From Clostridiales bacterium (GTDB lineage Bacteria > Bacillota > Clostridia > Oscillospirales > QAMX01), in NCBI GenBank assembly GCA_016303065.1, contig JAEDMJ010000004.1, positions 1 to 64,000 on the forward strand: a stretch of DNA of 64,000 nucleotides. Direction: 5' to 3'. Of this stretch, positions 17,023 through 26,868 are shown one piece after another. The translations under genes were made by a program, and so were the position numbers. The notes beneath the pieces were generated by a model that saw only the letters and a list, made by a program, of their open reading frames with translations, was not told where the DNA came from and searched no databases. Numbering within the stretch: the first letter of the stretch is position 1; the number at the start of each line of letters is the position of its first letter.

Positions 17023-17919
17023 ATGGCGGGAAAGATGAACGGAAAACAGCGGAAGGCGGTGTTTTTTGCGGTTTTGGCCGCCGCCCTCTATGCGCTGAAC
17101 TCTCCCTTTTCCAAGCTTCTTTTGAAGGACGTTGCTCCGACGATGATGGCGGCTTTTTTGTATCTCGGCGCGGGGAGCGGGATTTGGCTTGTCGGAAGGC
17201 TCCGGCGGTTTTCCGGAAAGCAGAAAACGGAAAAGCCGCTTACGCGAAAAGAGCTTCCCTTCACCGTGGGGATGGTTTTGCTTGACATCGCCGCTCCGGT
17301 TTTGCTGATGTTCGGGCTGAAGCTCACAACGGCGGAGAACGCGGCGCTTTTGAACAATTTCGAGATTGTGGCGACGTCTTTGATCGCCATGTGCTTTTTC
17401 GGGGAGAAGATATCCAGAAAGCTTTGGATCGCTGTCGGACTCGTATCGCTTTCAAGCGCGATACTGACCTTTGAGAATGCGAACAGCTTTTCCTTTTCGC
17501 CGGGATCGGTGCTGGTGCTTTCGGCCTGTGTGTGCTGGGGATTTGAAAACAACTGCACAAGGATGCTTTCGTCGAAGGATCCGATGGAGACCGTGGTGAT
17601 AAAAGGCTTCGGTTCGGGTTTGGGAGCCGTGCTTCTGGCTTTGTGCCTCGGCGAAAATTTTCCGGGCTGGCGGCATGTCGCCGCGGCGATGCTGCTCGGA
17701 TTTGTGGCTTACGGGCTGAGCATTTACTTTTATATCATGGCTCAGAGAGAGCTCGGCGCGGCGAAGACAAGCGCGTACTACGCTGTCGCGCCGTTCATCG
17801 GCGCGGGACTGTCCCTTTTGATCTTCCCGCGGGTTCCGCCAATCACGTTTTTTGTGGCGCTGGCGCTGATGGCTGCGGGAACATATCTGGCTTCAGCGGA
17901 CACAAAGCCGGAAGAGTGA
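17023..17919 (+). CDS. EamA/DMT-family transporter
   Basis: A 298-residue membrane protein with ten hydrophobic segments arranged as two five-helix EamA repeats. GLKLTTAENAALLNNFEIVATSLIA and GAAKTSAYYAVAPFIG are the typical fourth-helix regions of each half. The ATG follows the csoR-like stop with no gap, so the two are co-translated. The family exports small metabolites or amino acids. Here it is probably induced when the CsoR-like repressor senses its ligand. Confidence 0.88.
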   Translation: MAGKMNGKQRKAVFFAVLAAALYALNSPFSKLLLKDVAPTMMAAFLYLGAGSGIWLVGRLRRFSGKQKTEKPLTRKELPFTVGMVLLDIAAPVLLMFGLKLTTAENAALLNNFEIVATSLIAMCFFGEKISRKLWIAVGLVSLSSAILTFENANSFSFSPGSVLVLSACVCWGFENNCTRMLSSKDPMETVVIKGFGSGLGAVLLALCLGENFPGWRHVAAAMLLGFVAYGLSIYFYIMAQRELGAAKTSAYYAVAPFIGAGLSLLIFPRVPPITFFVALALMAAGTYLASADTKPEE

Positions 17920-17973
17920 GAAAAAAAGCCGCAGTATGCAATAGCCTGAATTTATCCGTGCCCGGAAACGGGC

Positions 17974-18011
17974 AAAAAAAGCCTGCCGGTGTTTTCGCGC
18001 CGGCAGGCTTT
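17974..18011. terminator. Terminator between the EamA gene and the SGNH hydrolase gene
   Basis: A GCCTGCCGG/CCGGCAGGC stem with a ten-base loop. The run of seven T falls on the minus strand, so it mainly ends the converging SGNH hydrolase transcript; a weaker T-rich stretch follows on the plus strand. Confidence 0.75.
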
Positions 18012-18059
18012 GGGGCTTTTATACGGGGTGGATCTGCGCTTACTTGAAAAAGGAGCTGA

Positions 18060-18683
18060 TCATTCGGCTGTTTCGTCGATCAGGTCGCAGACGGCCTCAA
18101 GATAGTAATCGCCGATGAAGCGCGCGCCTTCCTCGGTGGGATGGACACCGTCGGCGGCATATACGGTGGGCTCGGTGCCGATGTATCCGGCGGCGAGAAG
18201 CCCGTCCATGGGAAGATATGCGTCGGCGTACTCGCGGGCGAGTTTTCTGACGATCTGAATCTTGGGGTCGAGGTCTTCACGGAAGAAGAGCTTGTCCTCG
18301 ACGGGGATCAGGAAGGGCTCGATGATGAGTATTTTGGCATTGGTGCGCGTTTTTATGGCCTCGAGGACGGTGCGGTAGTTTTCCTCGAATTTCTCGTCGG
18401 AGAGCCACTCTTTTGTGGCGGCGCGGTGCCACACGTCGTTGATGCCGATGAGAATGGAAACGACGTCGGGCTGCTGGGCGATGAAGTCTTCTTCGAGGCG
18501 GTTGACAAGATCGATCGTCTGGTTTCCGCTTATGCCGAGGTTGACAAATTCAAAGTCCATGTCGGGGAATGCTTCGGCGATGTTTTCGGCGGCGTATTTC
18601 GGATAGCCTTCGCCCAGGTTGTGGGGATCCGAACGGTCGCGTCCGGCATCGGTGATGCTGTCGCCCTGGAAAAGTATTTTCAT
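18060..18683 (-). CDS. SGNH/GDSL-family hydrolase
   Basis: A 207-residue cytoplasmic esterase-fold protein. The four SGNH blocks are visible: FQGDSITD (nucleophile Ser9), a Gly in NLGISGNQ, Asn in IGINDVWHR, and DGVHPTEEG with the catalytic Asp and His. No signal peptide. It is probably an esterase or deacetylase acting on an acylated sugar or lipid fragment; the substrate is unknown. It has its own near-consensus promoter and is monocistronic. Confidence 0.88.
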   Translation of the reverse strand: MKILFQGDSITDAGRDRSDPHNLGEGYPKYAAENIAEAFPDMDFEFVNLGISGNQTIDLVNRLEEDFIAQQPDVVSILIGINDVWHRAATKEWLSDEKFEENYRTVLEAIKTRTNAKILIIEPFLIPVEDKLFFREDLDPKIQIVRKLAREYADAYLPMDGLLAAGYIGTEPTVYAADGVHPTEEGARFIGDYYLEAVCDLIDETAE

Positions 18684-18726
18684 GTGAGTTCACCTGTCCT
18701 TAAATCAAATGTTTTTTACTTAAGCA

Positions 18727-18755
18727 ATTATAACAATTCCGGAGATGTCTGTCAA
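18727..18755 (-). promoter_or_regulatory. Consensus sigmaA promoter of the SGNH hydrolase
   Basis: Perfect TTGACA at 18755-18750, 17-base spacer, perfect TATAAT at 18732-18727. This predicts strong unregulated expression. It begins 17 bases after the stop of the GH13 gene. Confidence 0.88.
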
Positions 18756-18771
18756 CCGGAAATTGTCTTTC

Positions 18772-20526
18772 TCAGGGGATGAAAAGCTCTTTTTCGCCCA
18801 AGGCCAGTTTTGCCTCAAGGCTTTGGGTATCCAGAGTGAGCTCCGCTCTTTCGTTTTTGAAGGCGCGCTCCAGAAAGAGCGTGCTGCCGCGGGACGAGAC
18901 TTTCGTTTCACCGCGGGCAAGCGCCGGATTTTTGCGCAGGGCGGCAAGCTCGGAATAGAGCCTGTGCAGGGGCTGCTCTGTGTCAAAGCCTTCGGCGGGG
19001 AAAGTGCGGCGGTTCAGCGGGTCGGGACCTCCCTCAAGGGCGAGCTCGTCGCCGTAATAAATACAGGGGATTCCCGGAAGCGTAAAGAGAAGCGCTGCGG
19101 CAAGCGCGTGGCGGCGGAGCGCAAGGCGGCGCGCCGCGGGGGAGAGGGCGAAATCCTGCGCCCGGGCACGGGAGATGTCCTCCGGCATTCCTCCGAGAAT
19201 TGAAGTGATGCGCGGAGTGTCGTGCGTCGAGAGAAAATTCATGAGAGAATTTATGCAGGGCGGGGGATAGTTTGAAAGCAGCGCTCTCAGATTTGCGGCG
19301 AAACCGGCTGCGCTGAGTTTTCCGGTCAGCAGATCGATCGTCCAGCGGCGGAAGGGATAGTTCATGACGCTGTCGAGCTGTTCCCCCAAAAGATACCGGC
19401 GCAGTTTTCCGTAGCTTACCTTGTTTGTCGCGTCTTCCCAGACCTCTCCGACGATGAACGCGTCTTTTTCGGCCTTTGCGGCCCGGCGGAAAGATTCCAG
19501 AAAGCTGTCGGGAAGCTCGTCCGCAACGTCCAGCCTCCATCCGGAAGCGCCGCGCCGGAGCCAGAGCCGCGCGACGCCGTTTTCACCGTTTATGAATTCG
19601 GAAAAAGACGGGTTTTCTTCGTCCACCTCCGGAAGGGATTTCACGCCCCACCAGCAGCCGTAGTCGTCGGGCCAGGAGCGGAAGCGGTACCAGCCGAAAT
19701 ACGGCGAGCTTTTGTCGCGGTAAGCTCCGGGAACCGCTTCGTTCCCGGAACGGTCGAAGTATATGCTTTCGTCCCCGGTGTGCGAGAAAACACCGTCGGC
19801 AAGGATCCGGATATCGCGCCTGAGCGCCTGGGCGCAGAGGGATTCATAGTCCTCCGGCGTGCCCAGAAGCGGATCGGGCATTGTGTAATCCCCGACGTCG
19901 TAGCGGTGATTGGACACGGCGCGGTAGACGGGGTTGATGTAAAGCGCCGTCACGCCGAGCAAAGAAAGATAGTCGAGCCGCGATTCGATGCCGCGGAAAT
20001 TTCCGCCGTAGAAGTCGTAGGCCGTGTATTCGTTCTTGCCGGGAAGGGGGGCGATCGTTATCGGGTCGTCCCACCGGGAGTGGTACACTCTCCCGGGGAC
20101 TTTCGGAACGGAGGGGTCGCGGGCGAACCTGTCCGGAAAGATCTGATACATAACGCGGCCGACGGTCCATTGGGGCACGGAAAAATCCGGGGAATAGACC
20201 GTAAGCTGGAAGCTTTCGTATGCGTCACGGCCGGAAATTTCGCCCAAAAGCGGGTCGCTTCCGGGGGCAAGGCTTGCTCCGTCAAATAAAAACCGATACC
20301 AGATTATTCCGGGAGAGTCGGGCGTGTAATCAAATTCGTACCGCGACAGCCCGTTTTCTCCGGTCCGGACGGATTTTGGGGAGAGAATCAGCTCTTTTCC
20401 GTCAATCCAAAGGCGCAGAGCCGGCTTTTCGTCGGAGTCAACGGCGAGAAGAACCGTCTTTCCGGCGGGGACGGCTCCGAAGGGGCTCCGATAATTTATA
20501 TCGGCCGCATTGTGAACCGCGCGCAT
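18772..20526 (-). CDS. GH13 alpha-amylase family enzyme (neopullulanase/cyclomaltodextrinase-like)
   Basis: A 584-residue intracellular GH13 enzyme. A CBM34-like beta domain fills about the first 115 residues, then the barrel shows VMYQIFPDRFA, GGNFRGIESRLDYL, ADGVFSHTGD, the nucleophile region GWRLDVADE, the acid IVGEVWEDA and the transition-state Asp in FLSTHDTPRI. The domain order matches neopullulanases, which split short or branched alpha-glucans. Its ATG overlaps the glgP stop by one base, so it belongs to the glycogen operon and likely finishes off limit dextrins or maltooligosaccharides. Confidence 0.92.
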   Translation of the reverse strand: MRAVHNAADINYRSPFGAVPAGKTVLLAVDSDEKPALRLWIDGKELILSPKSVRTGENGLSRYEFDYTPDSPGIIWYRFLFDGASLAPGSDPLLGEISGRDAYESFQLTVYSPDFSVPQWTVGRVMYQIFPDRFARDPSVPKVPGRVYHSRWDDPITIAPLPGKNEYTAYDFYGGNFRGIESRLDYLSLLGVTALYINPVYRAVSNHRYDVGDYTMPDPLLGTPEDYESLCAQALRRDIRILADGVFSHTGDESIYFDRSGNEAVPGAYRDKSSPYFGWYRFRSWPDDYGCWWGVKSLPEVDEENPSFSEFINGENGVARLWLRRGASGWRLDVADELPDSFLESFRRAAKAEKDAFIVGEVWEDATNKVSYGKLRRYLLGEQLDSVMNYPFRRWTIDLLTGKLSAAGFAANLRALLSNYPPPCINSLMNFLSTHDTPRITSILGGMPEDISRARAQDFALSPAARRLALRRHALAAALLFTLPGIPCIYYGDELALEGGPDPLNRRTFPAEGFDTEQPLHRLYSELAALRKNPALARGETKVSSRGSTLFLERAFKNERAELTLDTQSLEAKLALGEKELFIP

Positions 20527-22907
20527 CAGGCGTTCCAGATCTTTTCGCGGTACTCGGCAATGCTTCTGTCGCTGGAGAAGAAGCCCGAACGCGCAATGTT
20601 GACAAGTGAGCGCGACTGCCAGGCGTCGCGGTTTTCATAGTCGGACAGGACGCGCGCCGTCGTCGCGCGGTAGCTTGCAAAATCGGTCATGCAGAGATAG
20701 GGGTCTTCGAACATGAGGTAGTTCATAAGCCCGGTAAAGCTGCCGAGAGTTCCGTCGCCCAGAGCTTTTACCGCGCGGTCAAGCCACGGGTCTTCGATAC
20801 AGAGCTCTGCGGCGGTGGGGCGTTTGAAGCGGGGGTTGGAAACCTCTTCGGCGCGGAGCCCGAAGATATATATGTTTTCGTTTCCGAGAAGTCTGTGCAT
20901 TTCGACGTTCGCTCCGTCAAGAGTGCCCAGGGTAAGCGCGCCGTTCATCATGAACTTCATGTTGCCGGTTCCGGAGGCTTCCTTTCCCGCAAGGGAGATC
21001 TGTTCGGAAACATCGGCCGCGGGAATTATGAAGCCTGCGGACGTGGCGCAGTAGTTCTCGACGAAGATGACGCGGAGAAGTCCGCGGGTGCGCTTGTCGC
21101 CGTTGATGAGCTTTGCCGCGGAATTGATGAGCTCGATGATCTGTTTTGCGCGGTCGTATCCCGGGGAGGCTTTCGCTCCGAAGACGAATGTGACGGGGCG
21201 CGGGGGCTCCTTTCCGCCCTCGACCAGTTCAAAATACATGGCAAGAATGCGGAGGATGTTCATGAGCTGGCGTTTGTACTCGTGAAGCCGCTTCACCTGT
21301 ACGTCGACAACCGAATCCGGATCGACGCTTATGCCGGAGGCCTTTTCAAGCATTGAAGAGAACCGGAGCTTGTTCCCGCGCTTTATCTGTCCGAGTCTGG
21401 AGAGCACGGCGCTGTCGGAAGCGTACTTTTCCAGTCCGGAGACAAGCGAGAGGTCGGTGACCCAGCCGTCTCCGCCGAGAAGCTCGGTCAAAAGCGCGGA
21501 AAGTCCCGGGTTCGACTGGAGAATCCACCGGCGGGGCGTGACGCCGTTGGTGACTGCGATGGTGCGGTCGGGGTGGAGCCGATGGTAATCCGCGAAGAGG
21601 TCGTTTTTCAGAATGTCGGTGTGGAGTTCGGAAACTCCGTTGAGCTTGTGGCAGCAGGAAAGACAGAGGTTCGCCATGTGGACGCTGCCTTCACGGAGAA
21701 CGGCGAGGCGCTCCGGATTGACTCCGGACCTTGCAAGCTCCGCGCGGCAGCGGCGGTCGATCTCGGCAATTATCATATATATGCGGGGCAGGAGGTTTTC
21801 CATCAGATAGCACGGCCAGCTTTCAAGCGCCTCCCACATTATCGTGTGATTGGTGTAGGCAAACACCTTTCCGCATATTTCCCAGGCTTCGTCCCAGCCG
21901 ATGTGTTCAACGTCGACCAGCAGGCGCATCAGCTCTGCAATGGCAATGGCCGGATGGGTGTCGTTGATCTGCACTGCGGCGTAGTCCGGAAGGTCGCGGA
22001 CGGAAAGTCCCTGGGCCTTGTGGCGTTTGAGCATATACTGCAGAGTCGCCGACGTGAAAAAGTACTGCTGGCTGAGGCGGAGGCTCTTTCCCTGGTTGTG
22101 TGAGTCGTTTGGGTAGAGAACGCGGGAGATCGTCTCCGCCAGGTCGCGTTCGGCGACGGCATGGACATAGTCTCCCGACGAGATGGCTCCGAGGTTGACC
22201 GGGTTGGGAGACGATGCGTTCCAGAGGCGGAGCGTGTTGCACCAGTTGTTGCCGTAGCCGCAGACGGGAATATCGTAGGGGGTGGCGACTATGCGGGTGC
22301 AGTTTTCCTGTCGGTAGCACAGCCAGCCGTTTTCATCGGTGTAGGAGCTGACGGAGCCGTAGAAGAGCACTTCCACTCTGTCTTCCGGGACGGGAATCTC
22401 CCAGGCGCAGCCGTCGGCAAGCCAGTCGTCGGGAAGCTCAACCTGTTTTCCGTCCACAAAACGCTGGCGGAAGAGCCCGAAATCGTAGCGTATGCCGCAG
22501 CTTATGGCGGGAAGCGCCGCGCAGGCCATGGAATCGGCAAAGCACGCCGCAAGCCTCCCGAGCCCTCCGTTTCCGAGCCCCGGCTCCGCTTCGGTGTCTT
22601 CCACGTCGGAAATGTTCAGACCGAGCTCTTCAAGGGCTTTTGCATAGCTGTCGTAAAGCCCGAGAGCGAGAAGATTTGTGGCGAGGAATTTTCCGGTCAG
22701 AAATTCAAGCGAAAGATACCATACGGTCTTTTTTTGACCGTTTAGGATATTGCTGTTGGTGTTTCTGTAATTCTCCATGACGGTGTCACGGACGGACATT
22801 GCCACGGCGTTGTATATCTGAAGCGGCGTGGCGTCGGAAACGCTCCGCCCGAAAAAGCGGAGCAGGTTTTCCGTTATGCTGGACTTAATCTCTTTTGTGT
22901 CTTTCAT
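20526..22907 (-). CDS. glgP: Glycogen/starch phosphorylase
   Basis: A 793-residue GT35 enzyme that releases glucose 1-phosphate from glycogen using pyridoxal phosphate. AEPGLGNGGLGRLAACF lies near residue 108, the KRLHEYKRQ motif mid-protein, and the PLP-lysine region EASGTGNMKFMMNGALTLGTLDGANVE near the C-terminus (never quoted in full here). No good ribosome site precedes the ATG. The 18 codons between the glgA stop and this ATG are open and in the same frame. It is the degradative arm of the operon. Confidence 0.97.
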   Translation of the reverse strand: MKDTKEIKSSITENLLRFFGRSVSDATPLQIYNAVAMSVRDTVMENYRNTNSNILNGQKKTVWYLSLEFLTGKFLATNLLALGLYDSYAKALEELGLNISDVEDTEAEPGLGNGGLGRLAACFADSMACAALPAISCGIRYDFGLFRQRFVDGKQVELPDDWLADGCAWEIPVPEDRVEVLFYGSVSSYTDENGWLCYRQENCTRIVATPYDIPVCGYGNNWCNTLRLWNASSPNPVNLGAISSGDYVHAVAERDLAETISRVLYPNDSHNQGKSLRLSQQYFFTSATLQYMLKRHKAQGLSVRDLPDYAAVQINDTHPAIAIAELMRLLVDVEHIGWDEAWEICGKVFAYTNHTIMWEALESWPCYLMENLLPRIYMIIAEIDRRCRAELARSGVNPERLAVLREGSVHMANLCLSCCHKLNGVSELHTDILKNDLFADYHRLHPDRTIAVTNGVTPRRWILQSNPGLSALLTELLGGDGWVTDLSLVSGLEKYASDSAVLSRLGQIKRGNKLRFSSMLEKASGISVDPDSVVDVQVKRLHEYKRQLMNILRILAMYFELVEGGKEPPRPVTFVFGAKASPGYDRAKQIIELINSAAKLINGDKRTRGLLRVIFVENYCATSAGFIIPAADVSEQISLAGKEASGTGNMKFMMNGALTLGTLDGANVEMHRLLGNENIYIFGLRAEEVSNPRFKRPTAAELCIEDPWLDRAVKALGDGTLGSFTGLMNYLMFEDPYLCMTDFASYRATTARVLSDYENRDAWQSRSLVNIARSGFFSSDRSIAEYREKIWNA

Positions 22908-22961
22908 TAAAAACGGACGTGCCTTTCGTATTTTGAAGTGAGTTTTGCGGTATATTCGTTC

Positions 22962-24383
22962 TCAGACAAGCGAGGAGTACATTTCAAGGTATTTTTCGGC
23001 GGACGCTTTCCAGGAAAAGTCTTTTTTCATGCACCGCACCATGAGTTTTTTCCAGACGTCAGGACGCTCGGTGTAATAGCGCACCGCGCGGCGCAGTGTG
23101 TATTCCAGCGCTTCGGAGGAATAGGGGGCGAAGGTGAACCCGGTTCCCTTTCCCGTCTCGCTGTTGTAGGAGCTGACGGTGTCAAAGAGCCCTCCCGTCT
23201 CGCGGACGAGGGGAACGGAACCGTACTTCATGGCGATGAGCTGAGAAAGTCCGCAGGGCTCGAACCGGGACGGCATCAGGAAAATGTCCGAACCGGCATA
23301 GATTCGGTTGGCAAGTTCGGCGTTGTAGCCGATCCAAACCGCGGCGCGCCCCGGATATCTGCGGGAAAGGTCGGAGAAGAACCTCTCGTATGCGGGATCG
23401 CCGCTTCCGAGAACGATCAGCGCGCACTTTCCGTCGCGGATAAGGTTTTCAATGCAGCCGGAGAGAAGGTCGAGTCCCTTCTGGTTGACGAGGCGGGAGA
23501 TGACCGCCGCGATGGGTATGCCGTCGGCATTCAGTCCGAATTGCGACGCAAGCGCCCGGCGGCAGGCATTTTTTCCCTCAAGGCGCATAAAGCTGTAATT
23601 TTCCGGGATGTGGGGATCCGTGCGGGGGTGGAAGACTTTGTAGTCAAGGCCGTTGATAATCCCGAAATAGCCGGTTCCCTTTGACGCCAGAACGCCCTCG
23701 AGCTTTTCGCCGTAGGCGGCGGTCAGCGTCTCGCGGGCATAGGTCGGGCTCACCGTGTTGACCTTATCGGCACAGACGATGCCGCCTTTGAGGAGGTTTG
23801 CCGCGCCGTAAAATTCAAGGCAGCCCACGGAGAAGGCTTCGTCGGGAAGTCCGGTCAGATATTTCATGCGCTCCGATGAAAAGATGCCCTGATACTGAAG
23901 GTTGTGAATGGTGAGCACCGTGCGCAGACCCAGGTGGGGATAGTGATAGCGCAGCATGGGAAGGATGAGCGAAGTCTGCCAGTCGTTGCAGTGGACGATC
24001 TCCGGCGCAAAGCCGAGCCTGGGGATCAGCTCGCACAGTGTGCGGCAAAAGAAGACGCTCTGCTCCGCGCCGCTTTCGCCGTAGCCGTATATCCCGTCGC
24101 CTCCGAAGTACTCTTCGTTGTCGAGGAGATATACCGTCACTCCGTTGCGGACGAGACGGAAAAGCCCGGCGTATTTGTTGATGCCGCCGATGTTGATTTC
24201 AGTGGAGAAAAGAAATTCAGCGTCCTTGAGAAGCTGGGGCGGTATTATTTTGTACTTTGGCATAAAAAGCCGGACGTCTGCCCCGACGGAGTTGAGCGCC
24301 GCGGGGAGGGACCCTGCGACGTCTCCGAGTCCGCCCGCCTTCGCAAAGGGCGAGGCTTCGAACGATGCAAAAAGTATTTTCAA
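22962..24383 (-). CDS. glgA: Glycogen synthase (ADP-glucose type)
   Basis: A 473-residue GT5 enzyme that extends alpha-1,4-glucan chains from ADP-glucose. The N-terminal FAKAGGLGDVAGSLP carries the KXGGL ADP-glucose loop; the C-terminal domain has MPSRFEPCGLSQLIAMKYGSVP with the conserved glutamate. It starts at TTG 24383 behind CAGGAG. It lies 47 bases after glgD in the operon. Length is standard. Confidence 0.96.
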   Translation of the reverse strand: MKILFASFEASPFAKAGGLGDVAGSLPAALNSVGADVRLFMPKYKIIPPQLLKDAEFLFSTEINIGGINKYAGLFRLVRNGVTVYLLDNEEYFGGDGIYGYGESGAEQSVFFCRTLCELIPRLGFAPEIVHCNDWQTSLILPMLRYHYPHLGLRTVLTIHNLQYQGIFSSERMKYLTGLPDEAFSVGCLEFYGAANLLKGGIVCADKVNTVSPTYARETLTAAYGEKLEGVLASKGTGYFGIINGLDYKVFHPRTDPHIPENYSFMRLEGKNACRRALASQFGLNADGIPIAAVISRLVNQKGLDLLSGCIENLIRDGKCALIVLGSGDPAYERFFSDLSRRYPGRAAVWIGYNAELANRIYAGSDIFLMPSRFEPCGLSQLIAMKYGSVPLVRETGGLFDTVSSYNSETGKGTGFTFAPYSSEALEYTLRRAVRYYTERPDVWKKLMVRCMKKDFSWKASAEKYLEMYSSLV

Positions 24384-24430
24384 ATTGAATCAGACTCCTG
24401 TGACATTGAATGGAAAAAAGGCGGAAAACC

Positions 24431-25543
24431 TCATACGACGGCGTTTTTGCCGATAACAATGGGATAGCTCTCCTGGCCGATGAGCCGCCTGGAATGGCGG
24501 ACGATGACGTTTTTGTCCAGAACGGCGCAGTCCAGAACGACGTCCTTTTGAATCTGGGACTGCTGCATGACGATGGAATTTGTGACCGTGGAGCCCTCGT
24601 TTATCTCGACTCCGCGGAAGACGATGCTGTTCTCCACCGTGCCGTTGATGGTGCAGCCGTCCGCGATGATGGAGTTTTTGACTTTCGCCCTGGGCCCGTA
24701 GATCGTCGGGATCTGGTCCTTGACCTTGGTGTATATCGGCGCCTGGGGGTTGAAAATTTCGGCATATACTTTTGGGTCGAGAAGCTTCATGCTTTCCCGG
24801 AAGAAAGACGAAACGCTGTCGATGTGGCCGACATATCCCGTATATGGGCAGGAGAATATCCTGTTTTCAGACGTTCCGTGCAGCAGCACGTCGCGGACGA
24901 AATCATGGAACCCGCGCGAGACGCAGCGCGAAATGCAGCGGCAGAGGAGATCCTTTTCCAGAAAGTACACTCCCATGGAAGAACGGGCGCCGTCAAAAGT
25001 CGCCGCACCGAGTTCGATCTCCCTGACCGAACCGTCCTCGCGGCAGTTGAGCTGGATGCCGTGGGGAGAGGACAGATAGGAGGCCTGGGCGGTGGAAAGT
25101 ACGCTTATGTCCGCGTTGTGCGAGATGTGGAATTCTCTGAGAAAACTGTAATTTGTGTTGTATATGGCGTCGCTTCCGGAAAGCAGAACGTATTTCTGCT
25201 TTGAACGGGTGAGATAGTCCATGATGCCGTTCAGAATATCGATATCGCCGCAGCTGTCCCCGTTTTCATGGCTCAGATACGGAGGAAGAATGAAAAGTCC
25301 GTAAAGCTTGCGGTTCAGATCCCACTCCTTGCCGGAGCCGAGGTGGTCCATAAGCGAGCGGTAATGGGAAGTGGTCGGAACACCGACGTTTGTGATTCCG
25401 GAGTTTACCATGTTTGAAAGGGTGAAATCGATGAGCCTGTAACGTCCGCAGACGGGAAGAGCCGCGCGGGCGCGCATTTGAGTGAGTTCGCCAAGCGCCG
25501 AATCTCCGAAGCCTGTCATGATAATTCCGAGAGTGTCGTTCAT
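24431..25543 (-). CDS. glgD: Glucose-1-phosphate adenylyltransferase regulatory subunit GlgD
   Basis: A 370-residue paralogue of GlgC. In Firmicutes GlgD has little activity alone but forms a heterotetramer with GlgC and changes its kinetics. The glycine-rich substrate loop is degenerate (MTGFGDSALGELTQMRA instead of GGxGxRL), which identifies the regulatory subunit. Left-handed beta-helix repeats fill the C-terminus. AAAGGAG precedes the ATG by ten bases. Confidence 0.95.
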   Translation of the reverse strand: MNDTLGIIMTGFGDSALGELTQMRARAALPVCGRYRLIDFTLSNMVNSGITNVGVPTTSHYRSLMDHLGSGKEWDLNRKLYGLFILPPYLSHENGDSCGDIDILNGIMDYLTRSKQKYVLLSGSDAIYNTNYSFLREFHISHNADISVLSTAQASYLSSPHGIQLNCREDGSVREIELGAATFDGARSSMGVYFLEKDLLCRCISRCVSRGFHDFVRDVLLHGTSENRIFSCPYTGYVGHIDSVSSFFRESMKLLDPKVYAEIFNPQAPIYTKVKDQIPTIYGPRAKVKNSIIADGCTINGTVENSIVFRGVEINEGSTVTNSIVMQQSQIQKDVVLDCAVLDKNVIVRHSRRLIGQESYPIVIGKNAVV

Positions 25544-25590
25544 ACTTGTGCTTCTCCTTTCTGTGTAAGGCGCGCGCTGTTCCGTGAATT

Positions 25591-26841
25591 TCAGAGCAGC
25601 GTGTCTTCACCCTCCCTGTAAACTTCGATCGAGCGCACGACCGTTGTGCCGCGTCCGATGCGTACATTTCCGCGGATGCGGACATTGTCGCCCACAAGGC
25701 TCAGCCCGTCCGTGCAGAGCGGGTCCGGGGGAAGGGGATAGTTCGGCGAGTCGCAGCCGATTACGACGTCTTCACCGATGTCGGCGTCGTGGGAAATGAT
25801 CGAGTGATCGACGCAGGCGCCCCGGCGGATTATGCTCATCGGCATGACGATGGAGTTGCGGACGACGGCTCCGGCTTCGACAGTGACTCCGGAGAAGAGC
25901 ACGGAGTTTTCAACGGTTCCGGCAACGGAGCAGCCTTCGGTGACGGCGCTGCTGCGGATTTCCGCCGTCGGTGAGACGACCTGGGGCGGAAGGTCGATGT
26001 GGCGGGAATAGATTCGCCAGTTGTCGTCGTTCAGATCGAGATCGGAGCCGTTGATGATGTCCATGTTTGCGTCCCAGAGGCTCTTGATGGTTCCGACGTC
26101 CTTCCAGTACCCTGAGAAAGTGTAGGCGTAGACCGGGAGTCCGTCGGCAAGCATGGCCGGTATGATGTCGTGGCCGAAGTCGTTGGAGCTGTTGGGGTCG
26201 CTTTCGTCCGCGGAGAGATAGTTCATCATGACGTCGCGGTCGAATATGTATATGCCCATGCTCGCCAGAGTGCTCCGGGGGTGCTCGGGCTTTTCGGCAA
26301 AGTCGTAGATCCTTTTGTTTTCGTCGGCGCTCAGTATGCCGTAGCGTGAGGCGTCCTCCAGGGGAACCTCGATGACCGCAATGGTGAGAGCGGCTTTTGT
26401 CTGTTCGTGCTGGCGGAGCATATCACGGTAGTCCATCTTGTATATGTGGTCGCCGCTCAGAATGAGGATCCTCTTTGGGTCGAAGCGGTCGATGAACTGC
26501 TTGTTCTGGTATATGGCGTTGGCGGTACCCTTGTACCATTCGCCGCTTTTTCCCTTGACATATGGCGGAAGAATGAATGCTCCGCCGTTGAGTCTGTCCA
26601 TGTCCCAGGGCTGACCGCTGCCGATATATGTGTTGAGCTCAAGGGGCTGGTACTGGGTCAGAACTCCGACGGTGTTTATGCCCGAATTGGCACAGTTGGA
26701 AAGTGCAAAATCGATGATACGGTATTTTCCGCCGTAATGGACGGCCGGTTTTGCCAGTGTTTTTGTCAGGGCGCCAAGCCTTGAGCCCTGTCCTCCGGCG
26801 AGTATCATTGCAATACAATCAGATTGGCGCATATTGAACAT
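25591..26841 (-). CDS. glgC: Glucose-1-phosphate adenylyltransferase
   Basis: A 416-residue catalytic subunit that makes ADP-glucose from glucose 1-phosphate and [18 protein letters not shown] is the pyrophosphorylase loop, [15 protein letters not shown] the allosteric/ATP region, and a beta-helix closes the protein. Two ATG codons, 26841 and 26832, are both placed plausibly after AGGAAAGG; I keep the first. It sits 27 bases after glgB. Confidence 0.96.
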   Translation of the reverse strand: MFNMRQSDCIAMILAGGQGSRLGALTKTLAKPAVHYGGKYRIIDFALSNCANSGINTVGVLTQYQPLELNTYIGSGQPWDMDRLNGGAFILPPYVKGKSGEWYKGTANAIYQNKQFIDRFDPKRILILSGDHIYKMDYRDMLRQHEQTKAALTIAVIEVPLEDASRYGILSADENKRIYDFAEKPEHPRSTLASMGIYIFDRDVMMNYLSADESDPNSSNDFGHDIIPAMLADGLPVYAYTFSGYWKDVGTIKSLWDANMDIINGSDLDLNDDNWRIYSRHIDLPPQVVSPTAEIRSSAVTEGCSVAGTVENSVLFSGVTVEAGAVVRNSIVMPMSIIRRGACVDHSIISHDADIGEDVVIGCDSPNYPLPPDPLCTDGLSLVGDNVRIRGNVRIGRGTTVVRSIEVYREGEDTLL

Positions 26842-26868
26842 CCTTTCCTCTTGCCTTGTTTTTTTGTT

